Below the pieces are notes generated by a model. The model did no database searches. It was not told where the DNA came from and worked only from the letters and a program-made list of their open reading frames with translations. Below, one piece after another: positions 45,799-54,035 of a stretch of 64,000 nt of DNA (its first letter is position 1; the number at the start of each line of letters is the position of its first letter). The position numbers and the translations under genes are program-made. This stretch comes from Bradyrhizobium centrolobii (GTDB lineage Bacteria > Pseudomonadota > Alphaproteobacteria > Rhizobiales > Xanthobacteraceae). The stretch covers positions 1-64,000 of the forward strand of contig NZ_LUUB01000066.1 in the NCBI RefSeq assembly GCF_001641635.1. The letters are read 5' to 3'.

Positions 45799-46030
45799 GG
45801 CTGCCACCGTTGGGCTTTGTGCGCAGCCTCCTTGCGTGTGCGCGACTTGCTTGCCGCCGCTATGAGAACGCGCGTCAGACTTCACCGATCCGGCGGAACC
45901 GAAATCTCTTTATCATAGGTGAATTTATCGTGGATGCTCGCAGCCCTTGAGGCGAGTTGCCCGAACTTGCTTAGCAACCTTTGCCCTGTGGAGGCGTTGC
46001 CCCAGCATCATCGGCCAAGACAGATTTTCT

Positions 46031-46072
46031 GTAGGCGCCGGTGCCAGAGAGAGCGATCGCGCTCCCGGTTGC
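46031..46072 (+). repeat. 42-nt leader motif, copy 1
   Basis: Starting GTAGGCGCCGGTG, it agrees with 48170-48211 at 35 of 42 positions without gaps. Both copies precede very small genes on the same strand (start 19 bases after copy 1). Confidence 0.6.
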
Positions 46073-46091
46073 ATTCCAGGGAGCAAACGTG

Positions 46092-46283
46092 ATGCTGAGA
46101 AGACTTCGTTTCAAGAACACCACTTTGGAAGAACTGCTCGTGGAGGAGGCGCAGCGTCTGCGGGAAGAGACCCAAGGCATTCCGCCCGGCAGAGAGCGGC
46201 TTATTCGCCAAGCCCGACGAGCTAAGACCGCTTCTCACCTGAGAGAATGGCTGGCCTCACCGGGCCTAAAGTCGCCGAAGTAA
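46092..46283 (+). CDS. Small conserved hypothetical protein (63 aa)
   Basis: MLRRLRFKNTTLEELLVEEA and then QRLREETQGIPPGRERLIRQ form a charged, all-helical peptide ending LASPGLKSPK. GGGAGCAAACGTG lies upstream. It belongs to the kind of short, Arg/Glu-rich proteins seen repeatedly in Bradyrhizobium genomes. Function unknown. A weak hairpin (46288-46312, GCCGCC/GGCGGT followed by CTTCTCATTT) may terminate it. Confidence 0.7.
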   Translation: MLRRLRFKNTTLEELLVEEAQRLREETQGIPPGRERLIRQARRAKTASHLREWLASPGLKSPK

Positions 46284-46370
46284 GAATCAGGCCGCCCCAG
46301 TTGGCGGTCTTCTCATTTCCTGTGGTCGAAGCTGAGCGAGCATCTGCCCATCCGGGGCAGGACCAAAGCG

Positions 46371-46381
46371 CCCCCCCCCCC
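46371..46381. repeat. Run of 11 C
   Basis: Eleven consecutive C bases, the longest single-base run seen in the window, lie 131 bp upstream of the 73-residue gene. It could vary in length by slippage. Confidence 0.85.
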
Positions 46382-46429
46382 GGGCTTGGCACTCACGCGG
46401 CTCTCTGGGGGTCCGTAGTTATCCGATCG

Positions 46430-46471
46430 CCAACTTGGTTCCCGTGGTATCCAACTGGGTTCCCGTGGTAT
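46430..46471. repeat. Two 21-bp tandem repeats
   Basis: 46430-46450 and 46451-46471 are CCAACT-T/G-GGTTCCCGTGGTAT, adjacent copies with one difference, 40 bp before ATG 46512. They could be duplicated protein-binding sites. Confidence 0.8.
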
Positions 46472-46511
46472 CATGTCCTTGGTACCTGCGTGGGCTTGGG
46501 AGGCTAAGAAC

Positions 46512-46733
46512 ATGTCCACCTACCTAGGTTCGCATACCCACGATTTGGACGCGGAAATGGTCAACCGCATCACGGCGGCCTACGACCAAGCGCTCCATAC
46601 CCTTTGCGTGGAGGATCGCGACGACCCCCTTACGGAAATGGTCGCGAAGAAGATCATCAAGATCGCCCAAAGCGGTCTCCATCACCCGGCGGAAATCGCC
46701 GCTTTGGCGATCAAGGAGCTCGAAATGCGGTAA
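46512..46733 (+). CDS. Small conserved hypothetical protein (73 aa)
   Basis: MSTYLGSHTHDLDAEMVNRI starts a mostly helical protein ending LAIKELEMR. The site GGGAGG lies upstream of ATG 46512. No named domain is recognised. It has the composition of a real cytoplasmic protein, and its position among other tiny genes fits stress- or environment-linked accessory genes. Confidence 0.7.
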   Translation: MSTYLGSHTHDLDAEMVNRITAAYDQALHTLCVEDRDDPLTEMVAKKIIKIAQSGLHHPAEIAALAIKELEMR

Positions 46734-46823
46734 TGGCGGGCAACGCCCGCACCGCAACCCGCAAGCATATCGCCATCGCGGTTGTTTATGCCCCAAAGTA
46801 CACGGCTCGACGAAGCTGCCCGC

Positions 46824-47133
46824 TTACATGCCGCGTTCGCTGCGTCGGGCTTCCTCCTGAGCCGCCACATAGCGACCGCCGCTGTCGCGCGGCCAATCCA
46901 GCGCCAGTCCATGGCGCACGAGCCATTGGGCAAGATCCTCACAGCCGACCGAACACGATGCGACCGCGCGTAACGATCGACCGCAACCGGCTTGCAGGGT
47001 CACCGTCTGAGCTCCAATGAACTCCATAGAGCGAGTTGGTGGCCTTGGCGCCGCACCGATATTGGAGGCTGTCCTCGGCCCGGCATAGCTGGTTGCTTTC
47101 GGATGCGTCGATGCCCCAGAGCCGGATGCGCAT
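46824..47133 (-). pseudogene. Staphylococcal nuclease-like (thermonuclease) remnant
   Basis: On the minus strand RIRLWGIDASESNQLCRAED, the substrate-loop region of SNase-fold nucleases, lies in one frame. EDLAQWLVRHGLALDWPRDS, then GGRYVAAQEEARRSERGM, the C-terminal part, lies in another. At least one shift near 47025-47035 separates them, and the catalytic middle is scrambled. No intact start or signal peptide is seen. Confidence 0.65.
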
Positions 47134-47394
47134 GCGACGTCGCGAGTTCGACCAAACTCGAGAGCGCCGGTTCTGGCACTACGAGCGCACTTCCGAAGCA
47201 TTTGCAGCCGAATGGTGACACCTAGACTATGGTCTCAGGCTCTCGGCTTAAATTTAATTGGCGCAGGGCAATCCGAGTTCGATAGTAGGAACCAAGAGCG
47301 ACACGACCGGCAATAGCGCCGGACGAGAAGGCGCTGCACTACCAAGAAGATCAACAAGCAAGCACAGCCACTTTTCGTCCGCGCGGAGAGATAG

Positions 47395-48009
47395 TTGCCC
47401 GGCATTATCCATGTCGTGGACGACGATGCGTCGTTCCGAACAGCCACCCAGCGTTTGCTAGAAGCAGCCGGTTATCGCGTGATCACGTACTCGTCCGCTC
47501 AACAGCTGCTGGACGAGCAACCAGACGACAAAATCGCGGGCTGCATTCTTCTCGATGTCCAAATGCCTGGCTTGAGCGGCCCCGAGTTACAGAGCCGTTT
47601 GGCCGAAATGGGCTCGACATTCCCTGTTATTTTTCTCAGCGGCCACGCCGACGTGAGCGTCACCGTGAAGGCGATCAAGGCGGGGGCGGACGACTTCCTG
47701 ATCAAACCCGTAACGTCGGATCAGCTACTCAGCACAATTGAGAAAGCGATAGCTCGGCACCGGATAGCACAGAGACTGGCGAAGGACATCGAAGCTCTCC
47801 GAGACCTTCTTTCGAGCTTAACCCCGCGCCAGCGGCAGGTACTCGATCTGATTGTCAGGGGAAAGCCAAACAAACAGATCGCGCATGCATTGGGGTCGAC
47901 AGAGCGCACGGTCAAGGCGCATCGACAGGTGATTATGGAGAAAATGAAAGCTCAATCGTTGGCGCAACTCGTCGTAATCGCCGAGCGGCTCAGCCTTCTG
48001 ATCAAGTAG
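47395..48009 (+). CDS. FixJ/NarL-type response regulator
   Basis: 204 residues from TTG 47395, with GGAGAG six bases upstream. Receiver domain: VVDDDASFR, phospho-acceptor Asp in ILLDVQMPG, Thr/Ser switch in VIFLSGHAD, Lys in FLIKPV. LuxR-type HTH: LTPRQRQVLDLIVRGKPNKQ, then IAHALGSTERTVKAHRQVIM. The layout is that of FixJ and TodT/NodW relatives. No cognate kinase gene is adjacent. 47202-47394 shows no other gene. Confidence 0.92.
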   Translation: MPGIIHVVDDDASFRTATQRLLEAAGYRVITYSSAQQLLDEQPDDKIAGCILLDVQMPGLSGPELQSRLAEMGSTFPVIFLSGHADVSVTVKAIKAGADDFLIKPVTSDQLLSTIEKAIARHRIAQRLAKDIEALRDLLSSLTPRQRQVLDLIVRGKPNKQIAHALGSTERTVKAHRQVIMEKMKAQSLAQLVVIAERLSLLIK

Positions 48010-48169
48010 GTCGCCTCATGGAGCGAAGACGTGCGTCAATTTACCAAACCCAACGCAAGCTACTGGTTATTCGCGAGTGGCGGCGTTGGCATACAGTTTT
48101 TCTGGCTGAGTTCCGTCTCGAACCAACTGCGACCCGAGTTCGTTACCCCGCATCACCGGTTGAGACGCC

Positions 48170-48211
48170 GTAGGCGCCGGTGGCTGAGAGACCGGTCGCG
48201 CTCTCGCCTGC
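48170..48211 (+). repeat. 42-nt leader motif, copy 2
   Basis: Partner of 46031-46072. It folds as a hairpin with arms GCGCCGGT and ACCGG-T-CGC, and ends four bases before an in-frame ATG. Confidence 0.6.
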
Positions 48212-48229
48212 ACAATGAGAAGCGCGCCA

Positions 48230-48391
48230 ATGCAGGACGATCAGCTTCTCCAAAGGGCCGACAAGGCCATCGCAGAAAGTGAACGGCTTGTAGTCGAACT
48301 GCTCAGCACGATACATAGAGCACAGCAACTGGACGACCAGCTAAACTTTCTCCATCGGCTGCGCATGCAGGACAAGCGCGCCAAGCAGTAA
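48230..48391 (+). CDS. Small helical hypothetical protein (53 aa)
   Basis: MQDDQLLQRADKAIAESERL starts a charged helix with heptad-like hydrophobics, ending RMQDKRAKQ. ATG 48230 has GAGAAG upstream; the in-frame ATG 48215 would add five residues. Not recognised. It shares its leader motif with the gene at 46092. Confidence 0.55.
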   Translation: MQDDQLLQRADKAIAESERLVVELLSTIHRAQQLDDQLNFLHRLRMQDKRAKQ

Positions 48392-48427
48392 GGCCGCCTC
48401 CGTCTCTGGCAGATCCGACGCCACCGA

Positions 48428-48541
48428 TCACGGTATGAGAACCGCAGCGAACGCCATGGCGATGGGAAGCAACCCGAGACCGATCACGCCGGCCCTGTAA
48501 GCAATCCCGTTGTCGAGTAGCGGTTTGGATCGGTGACGCAT
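48428..48541 (-). CDS. Tiny single-pass membrane protein (37 aa)
   Basis: MRHRSKPLLDNGIAYRAGVI and then GLGLLPIAMAFAAVLIP form a basic N-terminus and one membrane helix. A strong ribosome site GAGGAGGG lies 8-15 bases upstream of ATG 48541. Function unknown. Confidence 0.6.
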   Translation of the reverse strand: MRHRSKPLLDNGIAYRAGVIGLGLLPIAMAFAAVLIP

Positions 48542-48964
48542 GACCAAGCCCTCCTCACGGCCCGACTGGCAGCCTCCGCAATGGGGCAACCTCGGCAACG
48601 GCAGCATGCACCCGCTCTAGGAAATGTGCTAGGGCTTCTGCAATCGTTTGGCAGTGCACACGCTGCCTCGTCGGTGCGTTCCGGTGGCGCCGCGACCAGA
48701 CATCCCACTCGAAGCCTCGCGAGCACCAGCGACCAAACGGCGCGTTTCGCGGTGTTTCAAAAGAACAGCCCGATTCCGGGTCGAGGGGCAGGCGACGAGA
48801 CGAAGCTCGGTTTCAACAGGCTGGCCGATGTTGCGCCGCATCTCGTCCGCCACGCCGTCCAGGACGTGCGCGCTTCTCCTTCATGCAATTGGAGTCGGAT
48901 TGCTGATCGGCGGACAACGTCGCCGCCGTTGTACACATCCTGCCGGAATGGTAGCAATTCATCC
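48542..48964. other. Region without recognisable gene
   Basis: Frames are open on both strands because of GC content, but none shows a known domain or a good start. Nothing supportable was found. Confidence 0.4.
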
Positions 48965-49189
48965 ATGGCCGAAGGCGACCCCATCCGCATCATCCCTCAC
49001 CGCGGCGCAGACGATGACTGCGGAAGTTTCGAGGTATGGTTCGCCGACGGACGGAAATCGGTCAGGTTCTATTGGGATAACCTTGTCTCGCGCCGGTTGA
49101 ACCCCAACACCCTCACGCGTGAACAGGCCATCGAGAAAGCCACGGCCCTGGCGAGGGCTGAGATGGACAAGCTCGACAACCCCGAGTGA
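48965..49189 (+). CDS. Small conserved hypothetical protein (74 aa)
   Basis: MAEGDPIRIIPHRGADDDCG, then SFEVWFADGRKSVRFYWDNL, form a compact beta-rich half followed by a helix (REQAIEKATALARAEMDKL). The pattern is that of a short family frequent in Bradyrhizobium, without known function. A longer upstream frame is open but does not look coded. Confidence 0.7.
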   Translation: MAEGDPIRIIPHRGADDDCGSFEVWFADGRKSVRFYWDNLVSRRLNPNTLTREQAIEKATALARAEMDKLDNPE

Positions 49190-49339
49190 AGGTTCGCGAT
49201 CTACCCCCGCTGAGCGCCAGCGGCAGATCAGAGAGCGTCATCCTGATTTTTGGGTTCTCTCGACGCTTTTGGCGTTGAAAGATGTCCCACAAGGGAGAAG
49301 GGGGGCAGCGAACGCTTGGCGGACACCTCCGCAACAAAC

Positions 49340-49365
49340 AAAAAAGCCGGCGTTGCCGCCGGCCT
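49340..49365 (-). terminator. rpoH terminator
   Basis: On the minus strand GCCGGC-GGCAAC-GCCGGC is followed by six T residues, 45 bp beyond the rpoH stop. Confidence 0.85.
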
Positions 49366-49410
49366 TTCTGTCTTTTCGATCCGCCAATTTCTGGCGCCGA
49401 AACGCTGCGC

Positions 49411-50310
49411 TTAGTGCGCGGCTTCCAGCGCAGCCTGTTCCTGCTTCGCGATCGCGCCCTTGACCGCAGTCTGCACCTTCTCGAAGGCGCGGACCTCGAT
49501 CTGGCGGACGCGCTCGCGCGACACGCCGAACTCGGCGGCAAGGTCTTCCAGCGTCATCGGCTCATCGGCGAGGCGGCGGGCCTCGAAGATGCGGCGTTCG
49601 CGCGGGTTGAGCACGCCCATGGCGCCGTTGAGGGCGTCACGGCGGTGATCGTACTCCTCGTGCTCGGCCATCATGGCTTCCTGGTTGGGCGTATTGTCGA
49701 CCAGCCAGTCCTGCCATTCGCCGGCCTCGCCGTCGTCGCGGATCGGCGCGTTGAGCGACGCGTCGCCACCGAGGCGGCGGTTCATGTCGATCACGTCCTG
49801 ATCGGTGACGCCGAGGCGCTTGGCAATCGTCCGCACCTGGTCGGGGCGCAGATCACCCTCGTCCAGCGCGTTGATCTTGCTCTTCGCCTTGCGCAGGTTG
49901 AAGAACAGCTTCTTCTGGTTCGCGGTGGTGCCCATCTTCACGAGCGACCAGGAACGCAGGATGTACTCTTGAATCGACGCCTTGATCCACCACATGGCGT
50001 AGGTGGCGAGACGGAAGCCCTTCTCGGGCTCGAAACGCTTCACCGCCTGCATCAGGCCGACGTTGCCTTCCGAGACAACTTCGGAGATGGGTAGGCCGTA
50101 GCCGCGATAGCCCATGGCGATCTTGGCCACGAGCCGCAGGTGACTGGTGACGAGTTGATGTGCTGCCTCGCGATCGTCGTGCTCGCGCCAGCGCTTGGCG
50201 AGCATGTATTCCTGCTGGGGTTCCAGCATCGGAAACTTGCGGATCTCGGCGAGGTAGCGGGAAAGGCCGGATTCTCCATTGAGGACCGGCAAAGCAACGG
50301 TACGGGCCAT
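49411..50310 (-). CDS. rpoH: Heat-shock sigma factor RpoH
   Basis: 299 residues of the sigma-32 type. Region 2 (LVTSHLRLVAKIAMGYRGYG ... FRLATYAMWWIKASIQEYIL) is followed by the RpoH box as NQKKLFFNLRKAK, which separates it from RpoD, and region 4 ends VSRERVRQIEVRAFEKVQ. Alphaproteobacteria such as Bradyrhizobium carry several rpoH genes, so this may be one of a set. The 215-bp upstream gap (50311-50525) separates it from the RluD-type gene's 3' end; no clear promoter was recognised. Confidence 0.95.
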   Translation of the reverse strand: MARTVALPVLNGESGLSRYLAEIRKFPMLEPQQEYMLAKRWREHDDREAAHQLVTSHLRLVAKIAMGYRGYGLPISEVVSEGNVGLMQAVKRFEPEKGFRLATYAMWWIKASIQEYILRSWSLVKMGTTANQKKLFFNLRKAKSKINALDEGDLRPDQVRTIAKRLGVTDQDVIDMNRRLGGDASLNAPIRDDGEAGEWQDWLVDNTPNQEAMMAEHEEYDHRRDALNGAMGVLNPRERRIFEARRLADEPMTLEDLAAEFGVSRERVRQIEVRAFEKVQTAVKGAIAKQEQAALEAAH

Positions 50311-50525
50311 AGTGCGCCCTCCAAAGGTTCAGGCCCCCGATAGCGGCGGGCCAGGCAGACGACCGCTTGGTTAAAGCCGGCCGGACTGCGATGTTCCGCG
50401 TTGGTCTTTCAACGCAGCCGCAATATACCCCATCGGGGGTCATTTAGGGAAGGATTACTGACGTCACGTCCCCGTGTGCCAGCTATAACTTTTTGTAAGG
50501 TAAGGGTTTTCTGAAGCCGCCTGCG

Positions 50526-51533
50526 TCATAGCGCCGCTTTCAGAGCGCTTTCAAGGAGAAGCAAATCCTCCGGCAAAGGCGCTTCCCAGTGAAGAAGTTC
50601 TCCCGTCCTCGGGTGCTCCAGTACCAGCAAATAGGCATGCAGGGCCTGCCGTCCAAGGGCCGCCAAAGCCGCCTGCGCTTCAGGGCCGAGCTGGTTTGCC
50701 TTGGTCTTGAAATGCGGGCCATAGAGGGCATCGCCCATCAGCGGATGTCCGATATGGGCGAGGTGAACGCGAATCTGGTGGGTGCGTCCGGTCTCGAGCT
50801 CGCAGGCGAGCAGCGCCGCCACGCCCTTGCCGTCGCGCCCGGCAAAGCTCTCCAGAATCTCCCAATGCGTCACCGCCTCGCGGCCGCTCTGGCGCACCGC
50901 CATCTTCTCCCGCGCATACGGGTGGCGGTCGATCGGCGCATCGACCGTGCCGCGCTGCCGGTTCGGCAGCCCCCAGGCGAAGGCCATGTAACCGCGCCGC
51001 ATTGCACCTGTCCGCCCGTGATCGGCGAATTGCGCGGTCATTGACTGATGGGCGAGGTCGTTCTTGGCGACGACCATCAGCCCGGTCGTGTCCTTGTCGA
51101 GCCGGTGCACGATGCCGGGCCGGCGCACCCCGCCGATGCCCGACAGCGAGGTGCCGCAATGGGCGATCAGCGCATTCACCAGCGTCCCGGTCTCGTGGCC
51201 GGCCGCGGGGTGCACCACGAGGCCCTTCGGCTTGTTGATGACGATGATGTCGTCGTCCTCGAACACGATGTCGAGTGCGATGTCTTCCCCTTGGGGCTCC
51301 GCGGGCGCCGCCTCCGGCACGTCGATTATGATCGTATCGCCCGTTCCGACGTGATAAGCGGGGTCGCGGACCGCGGCGCCCCTGTGGCTCACCGCGCCCG
51401 CCAGAATCAGGGTTTTCAGCCTTGATCGCGACAGGTCCGGCAAGCGCGCGGCCAGCACCCGGTCGAGCCGGGCCGAACCCTCGTCGCCGGCAACGACAAC
51501 CTCCAACCTTTGCGCTGACCCAGAGCCCTGCAT
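50526..51533 (-). CDS. RluD-type 23S rRNA pseudouridine synthase
   Basis: 335 residues from ATG 51533. An S4 RNA-binding domain lies at residues 15-75 (RLDRVLAARLPDLSRSRLKT), then the catalytic domain with the Asp in HRLDKDTTGLMVVAK and the motif ETGRTHQIRVHLAHIGHPLM. RluD modifies helix 69 of 23S rRNA; RluC/RluD paralogues are hard to separate by eye. Its start codon shares CATG with the start of the divergent gene. Confidence 0.92.
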   Translation of the reverse strand: MQGSGSAQRLEVVVAGDEGSARLDRVLAARLPDLSRSRLKTLILAGAVSHRGAAVRDPAYHVGTGDTIIIDVPEAAPAEPQGEDIALDIVFEDDDIIVINKPKGLVVHPAAGHETGTLVNALIAHCGTSLSGIGGVRRPGIVHRLDKDTTGLMVVAKNDLAHQSMTAQFADHGRTGAMRRGYMAFAWGLPNRQRGTVDAPIDRHPYAREKMAVRQSGREAVTHWEILESFAGRDGKGVAALLACELETGRTHQIRVHLAHIGHPLMGDALYGPHFKTKANQLGPEAQAALAALGRQALHAYLLVLEHPRTGELLHWEAPLPEDLLLLESALKAAL

Positions 51534-51873
51534 GACGACCGAAACCGCTGTTCCCGAACCGACCCCCGAGCAGGCCGCGCTGTTCGCGCGGGTGCGGCGG
51601 ATGATGCTGATCGCGGGGTTGACCACGGCGCTGGCGATCTGCGCCGTCCTGATCGCGGTGGGCTACCGCCTTTTCAAGTCGGAGGGAAGGGTGGCCGAGG
51701 CCATGAGCGACGTCACCGCCACCCTGCCGAAGGGCGCCAGGATCGTCTCGACCGCGGTGGCTGGCGATCGCCTGGTGGTCACGCTCGATGTGGGCGGGGC
51801 GACCGAGATCCGCACCTTCGATGTCCACACCTTGAGGCCGGCCGGCAAGCTGAAATTTGCCAATGAGCCATAA
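51532..51873 (+). CDS. Small single-pass membrane protein (DUF6476-like)
   Basis: 113 residues. One membrane segment (MLIAGLTTALAICAVLIAVG) lies at residues 25-44, followed by a beta-rich C-terminal part (RLVVTLDVGGATEIRTFD). Such proteins are regularly divergent from rluD in alphaproteobacteria. The start shares the CATG of the synthase start, so neither gene has a separate leader. Function unknown. Confidence 0.8.
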   Translation: MTTETAVPEPTPEQAALFARVRRMMLIAGLTTALAICAVLIAVGYRLFKSEGRVAEAMSDVTATLPKGARIVSTAVAGDRLVVTLDVGGATEIRTFDVHTLRPAGKLKFANEP

Positions 51874-51929
51874 AAGGCCCGTTCGGTCCTTGCGGCGGAC
51901 AAATTTCGAGGCTATTCGGTACCCCTCAC

Positions 51930-52004
51930 GCTCCCTTCGTCTAGCGGTTAGGACGCGGCCCTCTCAAGGCTGAAACAGGGGTTCGATTCCCCTAGGGAGC
52001 GCCA
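51930..52004 (+). tRNA. tRNA-Glu (CTC)
   Basis: 75 bases with acceptor GCTCCCT/AGGGAGC, D arm GTC...GAC, anticodon loop CTCTCAA with anticodon CTC, T arm CAGGGGTTCGATTCCCCTA and an encoded CCA. All stems pair. Gene debris starts right behind it. Confidence 0.97.
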
Positions 52005-52021
52005 TGTCATGCTAAAGTACG

Positions 52022-52207
52022 ATTTTGTGCGATAGCGTCCGCTGCGAAATCGCTTACCCGCACGGCTTCGTCAGCGACGCTCATTTCAGCCATGTCTTTC
52101 GCCAGAAATTCGCGTTTAGCCCGCGCGATGTGCGCATCGGCTTGCCCGCGGCGATCGAAACTCCGGCAGACGACAACGAAACATCCATGTTCAGGCGCAG
52201 CGGCTGA
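52022..52207 (+). pseudogene. AraC-type HTH remnant
   Basis: The frame reads IAYPHGFVSDAHFSHVFRQK and then FAFSPRDVR, the second helix-turn-helix of AraC/XylS regulators. The first HTH and the effector domain are missing. It starts 18 bp after tRNA-Glu, typical of debris beside an integration-prone tRNA gene. Confidence 0.7.
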
Positions 52208-52256
52208 GCCGACCAGCTCCTCGCCTCGTCCGATTCCACTTTGTTATCGGTCGCTT

Positions 52257-52790
52257 TCACCAATTGTACCGCAGGACGCCGGTGCCGGCATAAGTTTGCG
52301 CGCCAGCGGCGAACTCGCCGTCGAACTTGGCAGCAAGCGACCAGTTGGCAGTGACGTGCAGTTCGGCGCTGACTGAAGCGAGTGCGGAATCCCGCGGCGC
52401 CGCTGCGCCCTGGACCGTGAAGCTTGCGCCCGGCAGTGTCTCGAACATCGCCTCGAGCGAGGGATTGCTGACCCAATCATGGGCCCATGCGGCGCGGGCC
52501 CGCAGCACCAATGGCATGGCCGCCAGAGTGGTGAGTTGGTCGAAGCGGCCCCGCGCGGGTCGCGGCGTAGAGACCTGCCTGGAATGCATCGCTTCGGCCG
52601 CCGCCAAGCCCCTGGTCGAGTGCCCGGCTGGTGCCGCCGCCAGCAAGCGCAAACCCGTAAACCGTGTTCGACGAAACGTGATAATCCATGCCGGCGGCGT
52701 AACCATAGTCGCGCGCCGTGACATCGGTCGAGCCGTTGGCCGGATCGCCGGGGCTGGGAGCCGGGTTACCGCAGGTCGGGCTCGGCGTCG
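52257..52790 (-). pseudogene. C-terminal remnant of an autotransporter
   Basis: On the minus strand the last part reads WSLAAKFDGEFAAGAQTYAG and ends in RYNW, the barrel end with aromatic C-terminus of autotransporter beta-domains. Further upstream DYHVSSNTVYGFALAGGG, in a different frame, is the start of such a barrel domain. At least one shift near 52520-52560 separates them, and the passenger is gone. Confidence 0.7.
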
Positions 52791-52814
52791 ATTGAAAGGA
52801 TGCTGAAGGTTACC

Positions 52815-53507
52815 ATGAGCCGGAAGAATCGAGTTCCACTTGGCGATCGCGTCGCGAAGGCAGCTGAAGAGGCACCTGCCTCCCGGCACTTTGTGAGCGC
52901 CACCGACGTCCTCATCGGAATCGGCTGGCTTGATCCCGGAGCGGTCGGGCCCTGGCAGCGCGGGCAGGTCGATTGCATGGAGGAAGTTGTCCGGGTCGAT
53001 CTGCCGCGCATCCTGGAAGCCATGCAGCTTTTCCAGTCCTGGGCGATCAAGAGAGGGCTGATCGCGAGCCCGACAGCCTATGTTGATCGTACTCCGCAAC
53101 GCCGGACACTGCATTTCAGTCGAAGCGGAGATCCTAAGATCGAGGCGTCATTTCGGACGCATTGGATGCCGCCGGAACTCTCCGAGGCGAAGCGCGAGCG
53201 CCTGGCGGAAAAGGCAAGCCGCGGCCCGGAACTGGTAGTGGTCCAGCCATTGAACAGGGAGTGGACATGCCATCGCTGCGGCGGCACCGGTGATCTCCTG
53301 ATGATGGAGCCTCCCGGCCCGGCGTGTCTGCGCTGCATTGGCCTCGATGATCTCGAGTTTCTGCCGGCGGGCGATGCCCTGCTCACGCGGCGCGTCAAGG
53401 CGAACAGTACCCGATATGCCGTTGTCGTACGCTTCAGCAGAACTCGCCGCCGTTACGAACGGCAGGGCCTGCTGGTCGAGCCGCGGGCCCTTGCGGATGC
53501 GCGGTGA
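52815..53507 (+). CDS. Conserved hypothetical protein with a zinc ribbon
   Basis: 230 residues from ATG 52815 (GAAGG upstream; ATG 52800 also in frame). A Cys-x2-Cys pair in CHRCGGTG and a second in CLRC about 20 residues on form a probable zinc ribbon near residues 150-180. The C-terminus is Arg-rich (RFSRTRRRYERQG). Bradyrhizobium-type proteins of this pattern exist but I know no function. Nucleic-acid binding is plausible from ribbon and charge. Confidence 0.7.
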   Translation: MSRKNRVPLGDRVAKAAEEAPASRHFVSATDVLIGIGWLDPGAVGPWQRGQVDCMEEVVRVDLPRILEAMQLFQSWAIKRGLIASPTAYVDRTPQRRTLHFSRSGDPKIEASFRTHWMPPELSEAKRERLAEKASRGPELVVVQPLNREWTCHRCGGTGDLLMMEPPGPACLRCIGLDDLEFLPAGDALLTRRVKANSTRYAVVVRFSRTRRRYERQGLLVEPRALADAR

Positions 53508-54035
53508 CCGAGCATCGATCATTGCGCTTTGTCGAACACCATTGGAATTTCAATCACATACGAGTTCGCAGTTTTATTCTGCGGTGGCGCGCCAAGCTGC
53601 GATATTCCGCGGTGTTCTGCGACATTTTACGATGCCGCCCCCGTCGGGTAGCGCTATGTGATTGCTCACCGCCGACTGCATCAGCGAAGTTTTCTGACTT
53701 GGCGGCTCAATTCGCATAATGAGCGATTACAGAATGTCCGCTCCTGCGGGCAAGGCAGACCTGGCTTAAACCTTCCAGCATAGCCGTGACCCCGTTCCGG
53801 GCCATTTGGTTTAGCTCGCGCTCTTGAGGGAAGATCGGCTTTGGAGCGCGAGACAGAGAAGGCGGAGTTCGGTTCGTCGCGGCCAGCAAAGCGGTTCTGA
53901 ATCACGGCTGCCGCCGACCAGACGAACAAGGGCTCCTGTGCGCGCGGCCTACCTTCTTGCCGAATCTCGTCGCTAGTCCCGCACCCAGGAAGGCGGAAAA
54001 CGAGCGCAGTCATGGCACGATTTCCATCACCAGGA
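53508..54035. other. Gap with one repeat and no gene
   Basis: Contains the direct repeat at 53546-53600. The remaining open frames have no recognisable domain or ribosome site. Confidence 0.4.
53546..53600. repeat. Island-flanking direct repeat, left copy
   Basis: Matches 59466-59520 in the same orientation at roughly 45 of 55 positions, with GTTTTATTCT fully conserved. The two copies bracket the sugar gene block. Confidence 0.55.

Noticed and set aside
48018-48173. 51-codon frame starting MERRRASIYQ
   Set aside because: No ribosome site, no domain, and its end overlaps the 42-nt leader motif.
53681-54013. Minus-strand frame of 110 codons after galE
   Set aside because: No recognisable domain, no ribosome site, mixed composition; not supportable as a gene.
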